From: a bacterium | Lineage (GTDB): Bacteria > Zhuqueibacterota > Zhuqueibacteria > Residuimicrobiales > Residuimicrobiaceae | DNA length: 64,000 bases | Direction: 5' to 3' | Assembly (NCBI GenBank): GCA_029565685.1 | Contig: JAKQNR010000021.1 | Location: forward strand, 186,001-250,000 | Shown here: piece by piece, positions 1 to 8,829 of the stretch | Layout of the letters: every line of letters starts with the position of its first letter | How positions within the stretch are numbered: the first letter of the stretch is position 1 | Made by a program: the position numbers and the translations under genes | The notes under the pieces: model-generated | Database searches by the model: none | What the model was told of the DNA's origin: nothing | The model's input: the letters and a program-made list of their open reading frames with translations, nothing else

Positions 1-55
1 TTTTCCGCCAAACAGTGTAACTGCGTGTATATTCATTGGCTGGGGAATATTTATC

Positions 56-84
56 TTGCGCAATAGTAAATTATCCCCTATATT
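56..84 (+). promoter_or_regulatory. Putative sigma70-type promoter for the glycosyltransferase genes
   Basis: TTGCGC at 56-61 and TATATT at 79-84 are separated by 17 nt in an AT-rich stretch, about 33 nt before the TTG start at 117. The -35 matches the consensus at four of six positions and the -10 at five of six. Motif-based call only. Confidence 0.4.
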
Positions 85-116
85 CATATTTTTGTTAAAT
101 AAATTCCAGGTGATCC

Positions 117-1775
117 TTGGCCCGCATTGCAAAGAACAGCCTTTATCTTGCCCTGCTGCTGGTGGCAGCCGCCTGTTTACGGCTTTATCATATCCGTTTC
201 GGAGAACCCTTTCTTTATCATCCTGACGAGATCAAACTGGTGGCGCAAGCCGGCCGGCTGCTTTCGACGCACTTTACCGATATTACGGCTTATTTCGCCA
301 TCGGCGTTTATCCGCCGTTTTTTACCTATCTGCTTACGTTGCCGATCGGCCTGTACATCGTGGTGAATTTTTTGACCGGTCGCTTCTCCACGCCGGCGGA
401 CGTCACGCAATTTTACAATCTGTCGCCGTTTCCGTTTTTTTTCATCAGCCGGTTGCTGGTGGCGTTCATGGGGGTGTTTTCGGTTTGGCTGCTTTACCGG
501 CTGGTAAAGCGGCTGTATTCCGAACGGGTGGCTTGGATCGCCTCCGCCTTGTTGGCGTTCAATTTTCTTCATATTCAACAGAGCCATTATGCAACAGTGG
601 ACCTGCCCGCTTCTTTGTTTGCGCTGCTCGCTGTTTCCAGCGCCGTATCTTTGCTGGAAAAGCCTCGGCCCCTGCATTATTTTACCAGCGCCCTGTTCGC
701 CGCCATGGCGCTGGCCACCAAGTTCAGTTTGTTCTTTGCCGTGGCGCCTGCGCTGTATGCCCATCTCTGTCATGCCAAGGACAGCGGATGGTCGTGGAAT
801 AAAATTTTCAACCGCCGTCTGTTTTTGCTGGCAGCGACCCTGGTGATCGCGTTTTTGCTGTTCTGTCCGCTTTTTGTTTTGGATTTCAATCAGACCAAGC
901 AGGGATTGCAGGGAACCGGTCAATTTGAAAAAGAGGGCAAGCTCGGCAGCGGCGGCAGCCTGTTGTCCTACTGGACCGGCGATCAGTCTGAGGGTTTTGG
1001 CGTTTTTTATCCCAATGATTTTCTTGACACCCTGGGGCCGGTGCTGATGGCGATCACCCTGGTTGGGCTGTTTTTGATGGTGCGCCGTCATCAGCGTGCG
1101 GATCTATTGCTATTGTCCTTTGCCCTGTTGACTTATTTCATGTTTGAATATGTGGCTTACAAGGCGATTCGCCATCTGCTGCCCGTGCTTCCCTTTCTGA
1201 TGGTGGCTGCGGCTTTGGCGCTCGAATCCATAGCGATTCGCCTGAGCCGTCAGGCGGAGCGCCGCAATGCCGTGCTGCTGGGCATGGTGCTGGCGCTGGC
1301 GACGGCGCAGTCAATTCGCAGTTGCCGCTATTTCAACGAGCTGGCAAAGCCCGATCCGCGCACCATCAGTCGTGCGTGGATTCTGCAGAACATTCCGGCG
1401 CACAGCCGCATCATGACGGAATCGTTTCCCCCGGCGCTGCCGGATTGCCGCGATGTCCGGCCGGACTCGTTGCGCTGTTATCATCTGTCCTCGCTCAAGC
1501 TGTCGTCGCGGCGGCTGAATTTGACGCCGGAATTCATTTCCGCGTTGCGCGATTTTCGCGCCCAGTATTATCTGGCCGACGGCTTTAGCCGCGTCTTTTT
1601 TGACTGGAAGCATTCCTACAAAAAATACCCTCAGGTGGTGCAGGAGCGCAAACAATTTTTCGCCTGGCTTGAAGTCAACGCTAAACGGCTGCAGACCTTC
1701 AAGCCCTCCGATCCGCGCCTGCAGCCCGAGATCGTCCTCTATCAATTGCCTGTTTTCGACGGCGGAGTGGATTGA
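117..1775 (+). CDS. GT39-family membrane glycosyltransferase (PMT/ArnT-like)
   Basis: A 552-aa polytopic membrane protein. After a first hydrophobic helix (residues about 8-21) comes the HPDE motif at residues 35-38. This matches the acidic catalytic motif in the first periplasmic loop of GT39/GT-C enzymes, which move sugars from polyprenyl-phosphate donors to protein or lipid acceptors at the outer face of the inner membrane. Many further hydrophobic segments follow to about residue 400, then a soluble C-terminal region. The start is TTG at 117: AGGTGATC at 108-115 pairs well with the 16S rRNA 3' end. The gene is 3 nt upstream of a GT4 gene and likely co-transcribed with it. The sugar and acceptor cannot be read from sequence. 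Confidence 0.8.
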   Translation: MARIAKNSLYLALLLVAAACLRLYHIRFGEPFLYHPDEIKLVAQAGRLLSTHFTDITAYFAIGVYPPFFTYLLTLPIGLYIVVNFLTGRFSTPADVTQFYNLSPFPFFFISRLLVAFMGVFSVWLLYRLVKRLYSERVAWIASALLAFNFLHIQQSHYATVDLPASLFALLAVSSAVSLLEKPRPLHYFTSALFAAMALATKFSLFFAVAPALYAHLCHAKDSGWSWNKIFNRRLFLLAATLVIAFLLFCPLFVLDFNQTKQGLQGTGQFEKEGKLGSGGSLLSYWTGDQSEGFGVFYPNDFLDTLGPVLMAITLVGLFLMVRRHQRADLLLLSFALLTYFMFEYVAYKAIRHLLPVLPFLMVAAALALESIAIRLSRQAERRNAVLLGMVLALATAQSIRSCRYFNELAKPDPRTISRAWILQNIPAHSRIMTESFPPALPDCRDVRPDSLRCYHLSSLKLSSRRLNLTPEFISALRDFRAQYYLADGFSRVFFDWKHSYKKYPQVVQERKQFFAWLEVNAKRLQTFKPSDPRLQPEIVLYQLPVFDGGVD

Positions 1776-1778
1776 CCC

Positions 1779-3029
1779 ATGCGCATTCTCACGGTGCATA
1801 AATTTCATTACATAGAAGGCGGCGCGGAGCGTTATCTGTTCAACATGACCGACCTGCTGCGCAGCCATGGGCACACGGTGATTCCGTTTTCCATGCACCA
1901 TCCGCGCAACCTGCCCTGCGACTACAGCGACTACTTTGCCGAGCATTTCAATCCTGATCAGCTGCGCGAATCGCTGCGCCGGCCGCTGACGCTGGCGCGC
2001 AAAGCGGCGCGCGTTTGTTACAACCGCAACGCACAGCGGCAGCTGGCGCGGCTGATCCGCGATACGCAGCCCGAGATAGTGCATGTGCATAGCATTTACC
2101 ACCACCTTTCGCCGGCGGTACTGAGCACACTGAAGGCTTTTAACCTTCCGGTGGTGATGGAGCTTCATGACTATAAACTGATCTGCCCCAATTATATTTT
2201 TCTCGACGGACAGCGCCGGCTCTGCGAGACCTGTCGCGGTCGTTACTTTTTCAATGCAGTGGGCAAAAAGTGCTTTCGCGATTCCTACGCCGCCAGTTTG
2301 CTGGTAGCTGTGGAGGCCACGCTGCATCGCTGTCTGGGTTCGTATAAAAAGAATGTCGATCTCTTTGTTTCCCCCAGCCGGTTCCTGGCGGACAAGATGA
2401 AAAGCTACGGCTACGGCGACAAGCCGATCCTGGTGCAGCCGTACTCGTTGGATCTGTCCGCCTATCAGCCGCGCTACGAACCTTCGGATTATTACCTTTT
2501 CATGGGACGGTTGACGCATGAAAAGGGCGTTCGTTTTCTGCTGCAGGCGGCCGCACGCATCAAGGACTTGAATCTGATCATCTGCGGCGCCGGCCCGCTG
2601 GAAGCAGAGTTGGCAGCGACCATCAAGGCCGAGGGTTTGCACCACGTCACTCTGGCGGGGTATCAGTCCGGCGAAGCGCTGAAAACCCTGGCCGCCGGAG
2701 CGAGGTTCACTGTCGTGACCTCAGAGTGGCATGACAACTCGCCCCTGGTCATCTATGAATCGCTTGCTCTGGGCAAACCGGTGATCGGTTCCCGCCTGGG
2801 TGGAATCCCCGAGTTGATCGATGAAGGGGTGGACGGCTATACCTATACCGCCGGGAATCTGGACGAATTCGTCAACCGGATCGAGCAGTTGAAAGGCGAA
2901 CCACAACGGGCTGTGGAAATGGGCCGCCGTGGCCGAGCCAAGGCCGAACGCCTGTTTTCACCCGATGGGCATTATGAAAAATTGCTGCGAATCTATGAAC
3001 AGGCCCGTTCCATCGGAGGCCGACGATGA
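1779..3029 (+). CDS. GT4-family glycosyltransferase
   Basis: A 416-aa GT-B fold enzyme. The N-terminal GGAERY stretch (about residues 13-18) is a typical nucleotide-sugar retaining glycosyltransferase start. A cysteine-rich insert (CP...CETC...C, residues about 136-166) is common in one GT4 subgroup. The donor-binding segment (about residues 318-342) carries the E-x7-E pattern in PLVIYESLALGKPVIGS. It probably adds a sugar to a cell-surface polysaccharide or lipid-linked glycan at the cytoplasmic face. It lies between the GT39 gene and another GT4 gene, overlapping the latter by 4 nt, so the three form an operon. Donor and acceptor are unknown. Confidence 0.85.
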   Translation: MRILTVHKFHYIEGGAERYLFNMTDLLRSHGHTVIPFSMHHPRNLPCDYSDYFAEHFNPDQLRESLRRPLTLARKAARVCYNRNAQRQLARLIRDTQPEIVHVHSIYHHLSPAVLSTLKAFNLPVVMELHDYKLICPNYIFLDGQRRLCETCRGRYFFNAVGKKCFRDSYAASLLVAVEATLHRCLGSYKKNVDLFVSPSRFLADKMKSYGYGDKPILVQPYSLDLSAYQPRYEPSDYYLFMGRLTHEKGVRFLLQAAARIKDLNLIICGAGPLEAELAATIKAEGLHHVTLAGYQSGEALKTLAAGARFTVVTSEWHDNSPLVIYESLALGKPVIGSRLGGIPELIDEGVDGYTYTAGNLDEFVNRIEQLKGEPQRAVEMGRRGRAKAERLFSPDGHYEKLLRIYEQARSIGGRR

Positions 3030-4159
3030 GCGAGGTCCAGGCGCCGGCCGTCGCAGCCGCCAAGCCCAAGCCCCTGCAGGTTGTGGTGATCAGCCTCTCG
3101 CGCCATCGACGCGGCGGCGTGGCCACTGTGCTCAACACCCTGGCTGATGCGGGCTTTTTCACCAACGGGATTTGCCATCACTCCTCCTGCGGCGACGGCG
3201 TCAAACTCGTCAAATTTTTTTCCGCGTTGCGGCAGTGGCTTTCCTTTGCCTGGAGACTTGGCCGTTCGCGGCCGGATCTGGTGCATATTCATTTTTCCTC
3301 TGACATGAGTTTTTGGCGCAAGGTGCCGTACATGCTCCTGCTGCATCAGCGCCGCATTCCGCTGGTGTTGCACGTGCACCCCAGCCATTTTTGGGATTAT
3401 GTGCAGAGCCGCCATGGCTGGGTAAAACGCTTCATCGTCGCCCTGCTGCGCCGCAGCGACGCTGTCATTTTTGCCAACCGCGCCTTGATCGAGCGGTTTC
3501 GCCTGCTTTTGCCGAAGCAGCGGCTGTATCATGTGCACAATCCCATCGACACGAGGCTCTTCCCCTTTAGCCGCAACGGACGCAGAGAGCAGGCGCTTTT
3601 CCTCGGCGCCGTTCTCAAGGGCAAAGGCGTGTACGATATCGTTCGCGCCGCTCCGCTGGTGCTCGCGCAGCGGCCGCACTGTCGGTTTGTTTTTTGCGGA
3701 GACCATGAGATCGACAAGCTGAGACAAACCGTACAGGAACACGGCCTGCAGGACCATTTTGAAATCCACCCCTGGGTGGACTATGCGGAGAAAAAGCGAC
3801 TGCTGGCTGAAAGCAGCCTGTTGCTGTTGCCCTCTTACTCGGAGGGGTTTCCCGTGGTGGTTCTGGAGGCAATGGCCAGCGGTTTGCCGGTGATCACCAC
3901 GCCGGTGGGCGGAATGGCGGAAGCGCTGCAGGATGGGGCAGAGGTGCTTTTTGTCGAACCGGCGAATCCCACGTTGTTGGCGGAGAGGACGATCCATCTG
4001 CTCGAACATGCCGATTTGCAGCAACGGCTGGCGGAACGAGCCCTGGCCTATGTGCAGCGTCACTGTGTGGAGCAGGTGATTCAGCGTACAATGGCCATCT
4101 ATCAGGAGATTGCCGCAGGAGCAGCAGCCGGGCCCCGCAGAAGCGGAAAAAGCGTTTGA
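3026..4159 (+). CDS. GT4-family glycosyltransferase
   Basis: A 377-aa GT-B glycosyltransferase. An RRGGVATVL motif near residue 30 marks the N-terminal Rossmann domain. The C-terminal donor site has EGFPVVVLEAMASGLPVI (about residues 272-289), the E-x7-E signature of GT4. The ATG overlaps the preceding stop (ATGA), which indicates translational coupling in the three-gene operon. The last codon overlaps a promoter-like TTGACA for the downstream tRNA. Together with GT39 and the first GT4 it probably forms the end of a surface-glycan locus that continues left of the window. Specificity is unknown. Confidence 0.85.
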   Translation: MSEVQAPAVAAAKPKPLQVVVISLSRHRRGGVATVLNTLADAGFFTNGICHHSSCGDGVKLVKFFSALRQWLSFAWRLGRSRPDLVHIHFSSDMSFWRKVPYMLLLHQRRIPLVLHVHPSHFWDYVQSRHGWVKRFIVALLRRSDAVIFANRALIERFRLLLPKQRLYHVHNPIDTRLFPFSRNGRREQALFLGAVLKGKGVYDIVRAAPLVLAQRPHCRFVFCGDHEIDKLRQTVQEHGLQDHFEIHPWVDYAEKKRLLAESSLLLLPSYSEGFPVVVLEAMASGLPVITTPVGGMAEALQDGAEVLFVEPANPTLLAERTIHLLEHADLQQRLAERALAYVQRHCVEQVIQRTMAIYQEIAAGAAAGPRRSGKSV

Positions 4160-4184
4160 CATTCAAGAGAAAAATAGATAAATT
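4156..4184 (+). promoter_or_regulatory. Promoter of tRNA-Leu
   Basis: A perfect TTGACA at 4156-4161 and TAAATT at 4179-4184 are separated by 17 nt. The -10 ends 14 nt before the mature tRNA 5' end. The -35 hexamer contains the TGA stop codon of the upstream glycosyltransferase gene (4157-4159). Confidence 0.6.
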
Positions 4185-4198
4185 GATAATCCCTTCAA

Positions 4199-4284
4199 GC
4201 GAGAGTGGCGGAATTGGCAGACGCGCTAGACTTAGGATCTAGTGTCCTAAAGACTTGGGGGTTCGAGTCCCCCCTCTCGCACCA
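4199..4284 (+). tRNA. tRNA-Leu (anticodon UAG)
   Basis: An 86-nt cloverleaf with a long variable arm, as expected for a class II tRNA. The acceptor stem pairs GCGAGAG (4199-4205) with CTCTCGC (4274-4280), followed by discriminator A and an encoded CCA (4282-4284). The anticodon stem CTAGA/TCTAG encloses the loop CTTAGGA, giving anticodon TAG at 4233-4235, which reads CUN leucine codons. The T arm has the standard GTTCGAGTC loop. An overlapping 67-codon frame starting at 4205 is a translation artefact of the tRNA. Confidence 0.97.
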
Positions 4285-4411
4285 GCCGATGCCCACGGCT
4301 TTTCTGCATAGCAAACAGTTTCGGGTGTGTTTGCTTCAGCCGGCGCTCGGTTTTTTTATGGAGTGGGACGGGCAAACATTCCCGAAACGAACTTTCCCTA
4401 TGAGGTAGATA

Positions 4412-5740
4412 TTGGACTATCAGATTCAACGTGGAGATAACTGGCGTCATGTGGTCAGCGTCCGCGTGCCGGCGGAACAGGTCAGACCGGAGCTGGACGC
4501 CAAGTACGCAGAGCTGAAAAACATTCGCTTGGAGGGCTTTCGCAAAGGCAAAGTGCCGGCCCATCTGGTGAAAAAGATGTACGGCAAACAGGTGGAAGCG
4601 GATGTGTTTCGTCCTTTCATCTCCGAAGCGTATCAGACCATTTTCAAGGAAAATGAATTCGACCTGCTGGATTCGCCGGAACTGGCTAACCTTCACTTCG
4701 ATGAGCAGCAAGGTCTTACTTTTGAATTTCACTTCGACGTTCGTCCGGTTATTCCAACGCCGGATTATCAAGGGCTCCAGGTGGATCGATATATTTTCTC
4801 CGTGTCCGATGAGGAAGTGGCGCAGACGCTGGAGGCCATGCGCCGGCAGAACGCCATGGTCTACAACGTGGAGGGTGAAGCGCAGACCGGCCATTTCGTC
4901 ATCGCCGATCTGCAGGAACTGGATGTGTCCGGTGTGCCGATCCTGGGCCAGCGGCTGGAGGATCGGGTGCTGGAATTAAAGGAGGGGGAAGAGATCACGA
5001 CGCAGCTCGTGGGCATCAAGGCCGGAGAGGAGCGGCGCGTTCAGCTCAGCATGGAAAAGCCGGTTGAATCGCAACTGGTACAAACGCAGACGCCCCAAGT
5101 TCAACAGGCCTTTTATCTGGTTGCCGCCAAGGAGATCAAAGAACGGCGGCTGCCTGAGCTGGATGACGAGTTCGCCAAAGATATGGGGGAGTTTGACAAT
5201 CTGCAGGCTTTGCAGAAAGCGGTGTCAGACCGGTTGCACTATCAGGCGCAGTCCGAGAGCGCCGAGCATTTCCGCCGCAGTCTGGAGGATGAGTTGATCA
5301 AACGCAATCCGGTGCAGCCGCCCCCTTCGATGGTGGAAAAATACCTGCAGGCGGTGATGGAAGATGCACGCAAACGCAGCAAGGGTCCGGTGAAGGAGGA
5401 GGAGCTGCGCGCCGCCTTTACGCCCATGGCGCATCGCAACATCGCCTGGATTTTGCTGCGCGAGCAGCTGATCAAAGACCAGGCCATCGTCGTCAGCGAG
5501 GAAGAGCTGGAGGCCCGGTTCGTTCAGATCAGCGCCAGCGGCAAGCAGGGGGAAGCCCGTGTACAGGAGCTGCGCAAGGATGAAGCGGCTCTGCGCCGGC
5601 TAAAGGATGCGATGGAAGAGGAAAAGGTGTATGACCTGCTGGCTCGGTCGGCCAAAATCAACGAATTGCGGCAGCCCTGGAGCCGGTATCAGCAGCGGCA
5701 TGCGGAATTGGAAAATGAGCCAAGCGAGATGAAGGAGTAG
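4412..5740 (+). CDS. tig: Trigger factor
   Basis: A 442-aa ribosome-associated chaperone, close to the family's usual length. The N-terminal domain carries the ribosome-binding signature GFRKGKVP (about residues 43-50). A central FKBP-like region (about 150-240) has drifted from canonical FKBP, so prolyl isomerase activity is uncertain. The helical C-terminal substrate-binding region starts around LPELDDEFAKDMG. The start is TTG at 4412 with GAGGTAG just upstream. It binds nascent chains at the exit tunnel. It is followed after 3 nt by clpP and then clpX, the classic tig-clpP-clpX order. The 127 nt between the tRNA and this gene end in a T-run near 4350 that may terminate the tRNA transcript, but no clean stem is visible. 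Confidence 0.95.
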   Translation: MDYQIQRGDNWRHVVSVRVPAEQVRPELDAKYAELKNIRLEGFRKGKVPAHLVKKMYGKQVEADVFRPFISEAYQTIFKENEFDLLDSPELANLHFDEQQGLTFEFHFDVRPVIPTPDYQGLQVDRYIFSVSDEEVAQTLEAMRRQNAMVYNVEGEAQTGHFVIADLQELDVSGVPILGQRLEDRVLELKEGEEITTQLVGIKAGEERRVQLSMEKPVESQLVQTQTPQVQQAFYLVAAKEIKERRLPELDDEFAKDMGEFDNLQALQKAVSDRLHYQAQSESAEHFRRSLEDELIKRNPVQPPPSMVEKYLQAVMEDARKRSKGPVKEEELRAAFTPMAHRNIAWILLREQLIKDQAIVVSEEELEARFVQISASGKQGEARVQELRKDEAALRRLKDAMEEEKVYDLLARSAKINELRQPWSRYQQRHAELENEPSEMKE

Positions 5741-5743
5741 TCC

Positions 5744-6352
5744 ATGGGATTAGTGCCAATTGTCATAGAGCAGACCGGCAGGGGCGAGCGCGCGTATGAT
5801 ATTTTCTCCCGTCTGCTGAAAGAGCGCATCGTGTTCATCGGCGCCGGCATCGACGATGCCGTGGCCAGTCTGGCGATCGCTCAGCTGTTGTTTCTCGAGG
5901 CAGAGGACCCGGAGAAGGATGTGTTCATGTACATCAACAGTCCGGGCGGTTATGTCACCGCCGGCCTGGCGATATACGACACCATGCAGTACATCAAGCC
6001 CGATGTGGCCACCATCTGCATGGGCCAGGCGTCGAGTATGGGCGCGCTGCTGTTGGCGGCGGGCGCCAAAGGCAAGCGTTCGGCGTTGCCGCACTCGCGG
6101 GTGATGATCCACCAGCCGGCGGGCGGCGCTCAGGGACAGGCGTCGGATATCGAGATTCAAGCCAAGGAGATCCTCATTGTGCGCGAGCGGTTGAACGAGA
6201 TCCTGGCGCATCACACCGGTCAGCCCATCGAAAAGATCGCCAAGGACACGGACCGTAATTTTTTTATGAGTCCGGAGGAGGCCAAGGCATACGGTTTGAT
6301 CGATGAGATCATGGTGCGCAAAGGCGTGGCCATCAAGGAAAAAAAGAAATAG
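5744..6352 (+). CDS. clpP: ATP-dependent Clp protease proteolytic subunit, variant triad
   Basis: A 202-aa serine protease that forms tetradecameric chambers and degrades substrates fed by ClpX. The nucleophile is Ser98 in GQASSMGA and the base is His123 in MIHQP. The position normally held by the catalytic Asp (KDTDRD in many family members) reads KDTDRN here, so residue 172 is Asn (codon AAT at 6257-6259). A Ser-His-Asn triad is known from Listeria ClpP1. AAGGAG at 5732-5737, overlapping the end of tig, sets the start. Only one clpP is present here; whether the genome has a second copy cannot be seen. Family assignment is certain, while full activity is not. Confidence 0.96.
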   Translation: MGLVPIVIEQTGRGERAYDIFSRLLKERIVFIGAGIDDAVASLAIAQLLFLEAEDPEKDVFMYINSPGGYVTAGLAIYDTMQYIKPDVATICMGQASSMGALLLAAGAKGKRSALPHSRVMIHQPAGGAQGQASDIEIQAKEILIVRERLNEILAHHTGQPIEKIAKDTDRNFFMSPEEAKAYGLIDEIMVRKGVAIKEKKK

Positions 6353-6355
6353 TGC

Positions 6356-7636
6356 ATGGATCACAAGAATAAAAACAGCCGTCGTCTGGTCATCTGTTCT
6401 TTTTGCGGCAAGAGCTCGCAACAGGTGGAGACCATGGTCACCGGCCCGGATGTGAGCATCTGTGATGAGTGCGTGGCATTGGCTGAAAAGATCGTCAGCC
6501 GGGATAAGACGCGCAAACCGTTCAAGCATCTCGAATCGGTTCCTACGCCCCAGGAGATCAAGGCGGAGCTGGATAAATTCGTCATCGGACAGGAACACGC
6601 CAAGACCACCATTGCGGTGGCGGTTTACAATCATTACAAGCGCATTCAGCACACGCCGAACCCGGATGAGGTGATGCTGGAAAAAAGCAATGTGCTGTTG
6701 ATCGGACCCACCGGCACCGGCAAGACGTTGATCGCACAAACCCTGGCGCGGTTTCTGCAGGTGCCGTTCACCATCGCCGACGCCACCACGTTGACCGAAG
6801 CCGGCTATGTGGGCGAGGATGTGGAGAATATTCTGGTGCGTCTGCTGCAGGCGGCGGATTACAATTTGGAACGGGCCGAACGCGGCATCGTTTACATCGA
6901 CGAGATCGACAAGATCAGCCGCAAGAGCGGCAACCCCTCGATCACCCGCGATGTCTCCGGCGAAGGGGTGCAGCAAGCGCTGCTCAAGATGCTGGAGGGC
7001 ACCATCGCCGCGGTGCCGCCCAAAGGCGGACGCAAACATCCGGAGATGGATTTCATCAACATCGATACGCGCAACATTCTCTTCATCTGCGGCGGCGCCT
7101 TTGAATCGCTGGACAAAATCGTCGCCAGCCGCGTGGGGCAAAAGTCGCTCGGTTTCGGCGCCAATCCGGAAAAGTCCAAATCCCAGGCTCTGGGCGAGAT
7201 TCTCAGCCGTGTGGAGCCGGACGATCTGCTGCAGTACGGCCTGATCCCCGAGTTGATCGGCCGTCTGCCGGTGTTGTGCACGCTGGGGGAGTTGGACGAT
7301 CAAGCGTTGTTGCGCATTCTGACCGAGCCGAGAAACGCACTGACCAAGCAGTATCAAAAGCTGTTTGAACTGGACGGGGTGCAGGTGACGTTCGATGCAG
7401 ACGCTTTGAAAGAGGTGGTCGCCATCGCCAAGAAGCGCGGCACCGGCGCGCGCGGATTGCGCTCGGTGATGGAAGAGGCGATGCTGCACATCATGTTCCA
7501 TCTGCCCTCGCACAAAGAGGCGGAGACCTGCCGCATCACCCGCGAGGTGATCACCAAAAAAGCGGAGCCGGTCTACAAGAAGAAACGATCCGGCGCCGCG
7601 GCCGAAGGAGAGGCGCTGCGGGAAAACGCTGCGTGA
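6356..7636 (+). CDS. clpX: ATP-dependent Clp protease ATP-binding subunit ClpX
   Basis: A 426-aa AAA+ unfoldase that recognises tagged proteins and translocates them into ClpP. The N-terminal zinc-binding domain uses Cys14, Cys17, Cys36 and Cys39. Walker A is GPTGTGKT (about 117-124) and Walker B is IVYIDEID (about 177-184). The [10 protein letters not shown] segment and the GRLPV sensor region follow the ClpX pattern. The C-terminus is a short charged tail. The gene starts 3 nt after the clpP stop and is followed by an intrinsic terminator, closing the tig-clpP-clpX operon. Confidence 0.97.
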   Translation: MDHKNKNSRRLVICSFCGKSSQQVETMVTGPDVSICDECVALAEKIVSRDKTRKPFKHLESVPTPQEIKAELDKFVIGQEHAKTTIAVAVYNHYKRIQHTPNPDEVMLEKSNVLLIGPTGTGKTLIAQTLARFLQVPFTIADATTLTEAGYVGEDVENILVRLLQAADYNLERAERGIVYIDEIDKISRKSGNPSITRDVSGEGVQQALLKMLEGTIAAVPPKGGRKHPEMDFINIDTRNILFICGGAFESLDKIVASRVGQKSLGFGANPEKSKSQALGEILSRVEPDDLLQYGLIPELIGRLPVLCTLGELDDQALLRILTEPRNALTKQYQKLFELDGVQVTFDADALKEVVAIAKKRGTGARGLRSVMEEAMLHIMFHLPSHKEAETCRITREVITKKAEPVYKKKRSGAAAEGEALRENAA

Positions 7637-7658
7637 AGCACAGGGTGAGGGATTTGAC

Positions 7659-7689
7659 AACGCCTTCTGTTCAACGGGAGGCGTTTTTT
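7659..7689 (+). terminator. Intrinsic terminator after clpX
   Basis: AACGCCT (7659-7665) pairs with AGGCGTT (7679-7685) around a 13-nt loop, and the stem runs into six T residues (7684-7689). It lies 22 nt after the clpX stop. Confidence 0.75.
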
Positions 7690-7901
7690 GTTGATGATCC
7701 GCGGATGACGCCATTACGCGTCCCTATCAGATGACGTTGCAGGAGGCGACTCTTTCGCCGACGAAAGGGTGTCAGGGAAATTATCGCCGACGGAGCCGGC
7801 CCCTACCAAGCGTGTATGGCATGGTAGGAAAGAACAAAACCATGCCGCCGTGGGGCAGGATCGAAAAATGGTTTAACGATAATCTGAATGTGAGAGCCCC
7901 G

Positions 7902-8483
7902 ATGAAAATCACCTCGGCTGAATTCATCAAAAGCGTGGCTGATCAGGCGCAGCTGCCCAGGGAGCCGTTTCCCCATATCGCCTTTGTCGGCCGCTCCAAT
8001 GTGGGAAAATCCAGCTTGATCAACTCGCTGTTGCAGCGGAAAAAGCTCGCGCTCACCAGCGCCACGCCGGGAAAGACCTCGCTGTTGAATTTCTTTCTCA
8101 TCAACCGGTCGTTTTACTTTGTCGATTTTCCCGGTTATGGATTCGCCCGGCGTTCCCGGGAGGAACGCAGTCGTTGGGGCGGCCTCACCGAGGCCTATCT
8201 GCAGAATGAATCACGGCTCAAAGCGGTGGTGCTGCTGATCGACCTACGCCACGGGCTCAGCGAGGACGACCAAGACTTTCTCGCCTGGCTGCATCTGCAC
8301 GACCGCCGGGTGATCGTGGTTTTCACTAAAGCGGACAAGCTGAAAACGTCGGAACGCAGAAAAAAATTGAACGAATATTCAACCGCCTTGCCGGGAGTGG
8401 CGGCGGAACATCAGGTGGCTTATTCGGTGGTCAAAGCATGGGGCAGAGAGGAACTCTGGCGGGCTATTAAATCGTTGATTTGA
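7902..8483 (+). CDS. engB: Ribosome biogenesis GTP-binding protein EngB/YsxC
   Basis: A 193-aa TRAFAC-class GTPase that assists late 50S subunit assembly. The G1 loop is GRSNVGKS (residues 30-37), G2 lies around the TSATPGKT stretch, G3 is DFPGYG (from residue 75), and G4 is TKAD. The open frame extends upstream to 7731. The ATG at 7902 was chosen because MKITSAEF aligns with the start of Bacillus YsxC and gives the family length. ATG 7842 has a better ribosome-binding site (AGGAAAG) and would add 20 residues, so the start is not settled. The gene stands alone between the clpX terminator and the TonB receptor leader. Confidence 0.92.
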   Translation: MKITSAEFIKSVADQAQLPREPFPHIAFVGRSNVGKSSLINSLLQRKKLALTSATPGKTSLLNFFLINRSFYFVDFPGYGFARRSREERSRWGGLTEAYLQNESRLKAVVLLIDLRHGLSEDDQDFLAWLHLHDRRVIVVFTKADKLKTSERRKKLNEYSTALPGVAAEHQVAYSVVKAWGREELWRAIKSLI

Positions 8484-8829
8484 TTGCAACTGTATGCTAT
8501 TCACCCTTTTCAGGCCGAACACCTCTGGGCTTAAATCCGCAGTATTTTTTATTTGCGGAATAAAAAAATGTTGACCAGGATCAACTTTTTATTTATATTC
8601 CTTTACTTTATGGGTGGGTTGTTGCCCAAAAGCTCGGTATCTTATGGCGGTTACACCGATCAGCCGAGGTATCGGCTCGTTTTATTAAATTTCGATATAT
8701 CTTATACGTAAACGAACCGACTTTGTTCCAAAAAAATGCAAATGGAGGTGAAGGCAGGCATTCAAGTCGACCAAGGTAAAGGCTCCTGTTAATTCCTATT
8801 GTTCCAATCCTAAACAGGGAGGATCTAGC
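8484..8829 (+). other. Intergenic region and long 5' leader of the TonB receptor
   Basis: This 346-nt non-coding stretch holds a weak 6-bp hairpin (TCCGCA/TGCGGA, about 8536-8557), the promoter at 8571-8599, and a second hairpin. In that one AGCCGA (8662-8667) pairs with TCGGCT (8672-8677), followed by CGTTTTATT. This second element sits inside the presumed leader and could act as a weak attenuator. No riboswitch consensus was recognised. A strong ribosome-binding site (GGGAGGATC) ends the region. Confidence 0.4.
8571..8599 (+). promoter_or_regulatory. Promoter for the TonB receptor gene block
   Basis: TTGACC (8571-8576) and TATATT (8594-8599) are spaced by 17 nt, a close sigma70-type match. 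Transcription from here would give a leader of roughly 220 nt before the TonB receptor ATG at 8830. Confidence 0.5.

Noticed and set aside
1311-2645. 444-codon antisense frame over GT39/GT4
   Set aside because: Shadow of two glycosyltransferases, with no ribosome-binding site or domain.
4205-4408. 67-codon frame across the tRNA-Leu
   Set aside because: The first 26 codons are the translated tRNA, a frequent false gene.
5750-7714. 654-codon open frame antisense to clpP and clpX
   Set aside because: It mirrors two certain genes, has no signal or domain, and arises from GC-rich third positions. Low-complexity His/Gln/Arg-rich translation is typical of such shadows.
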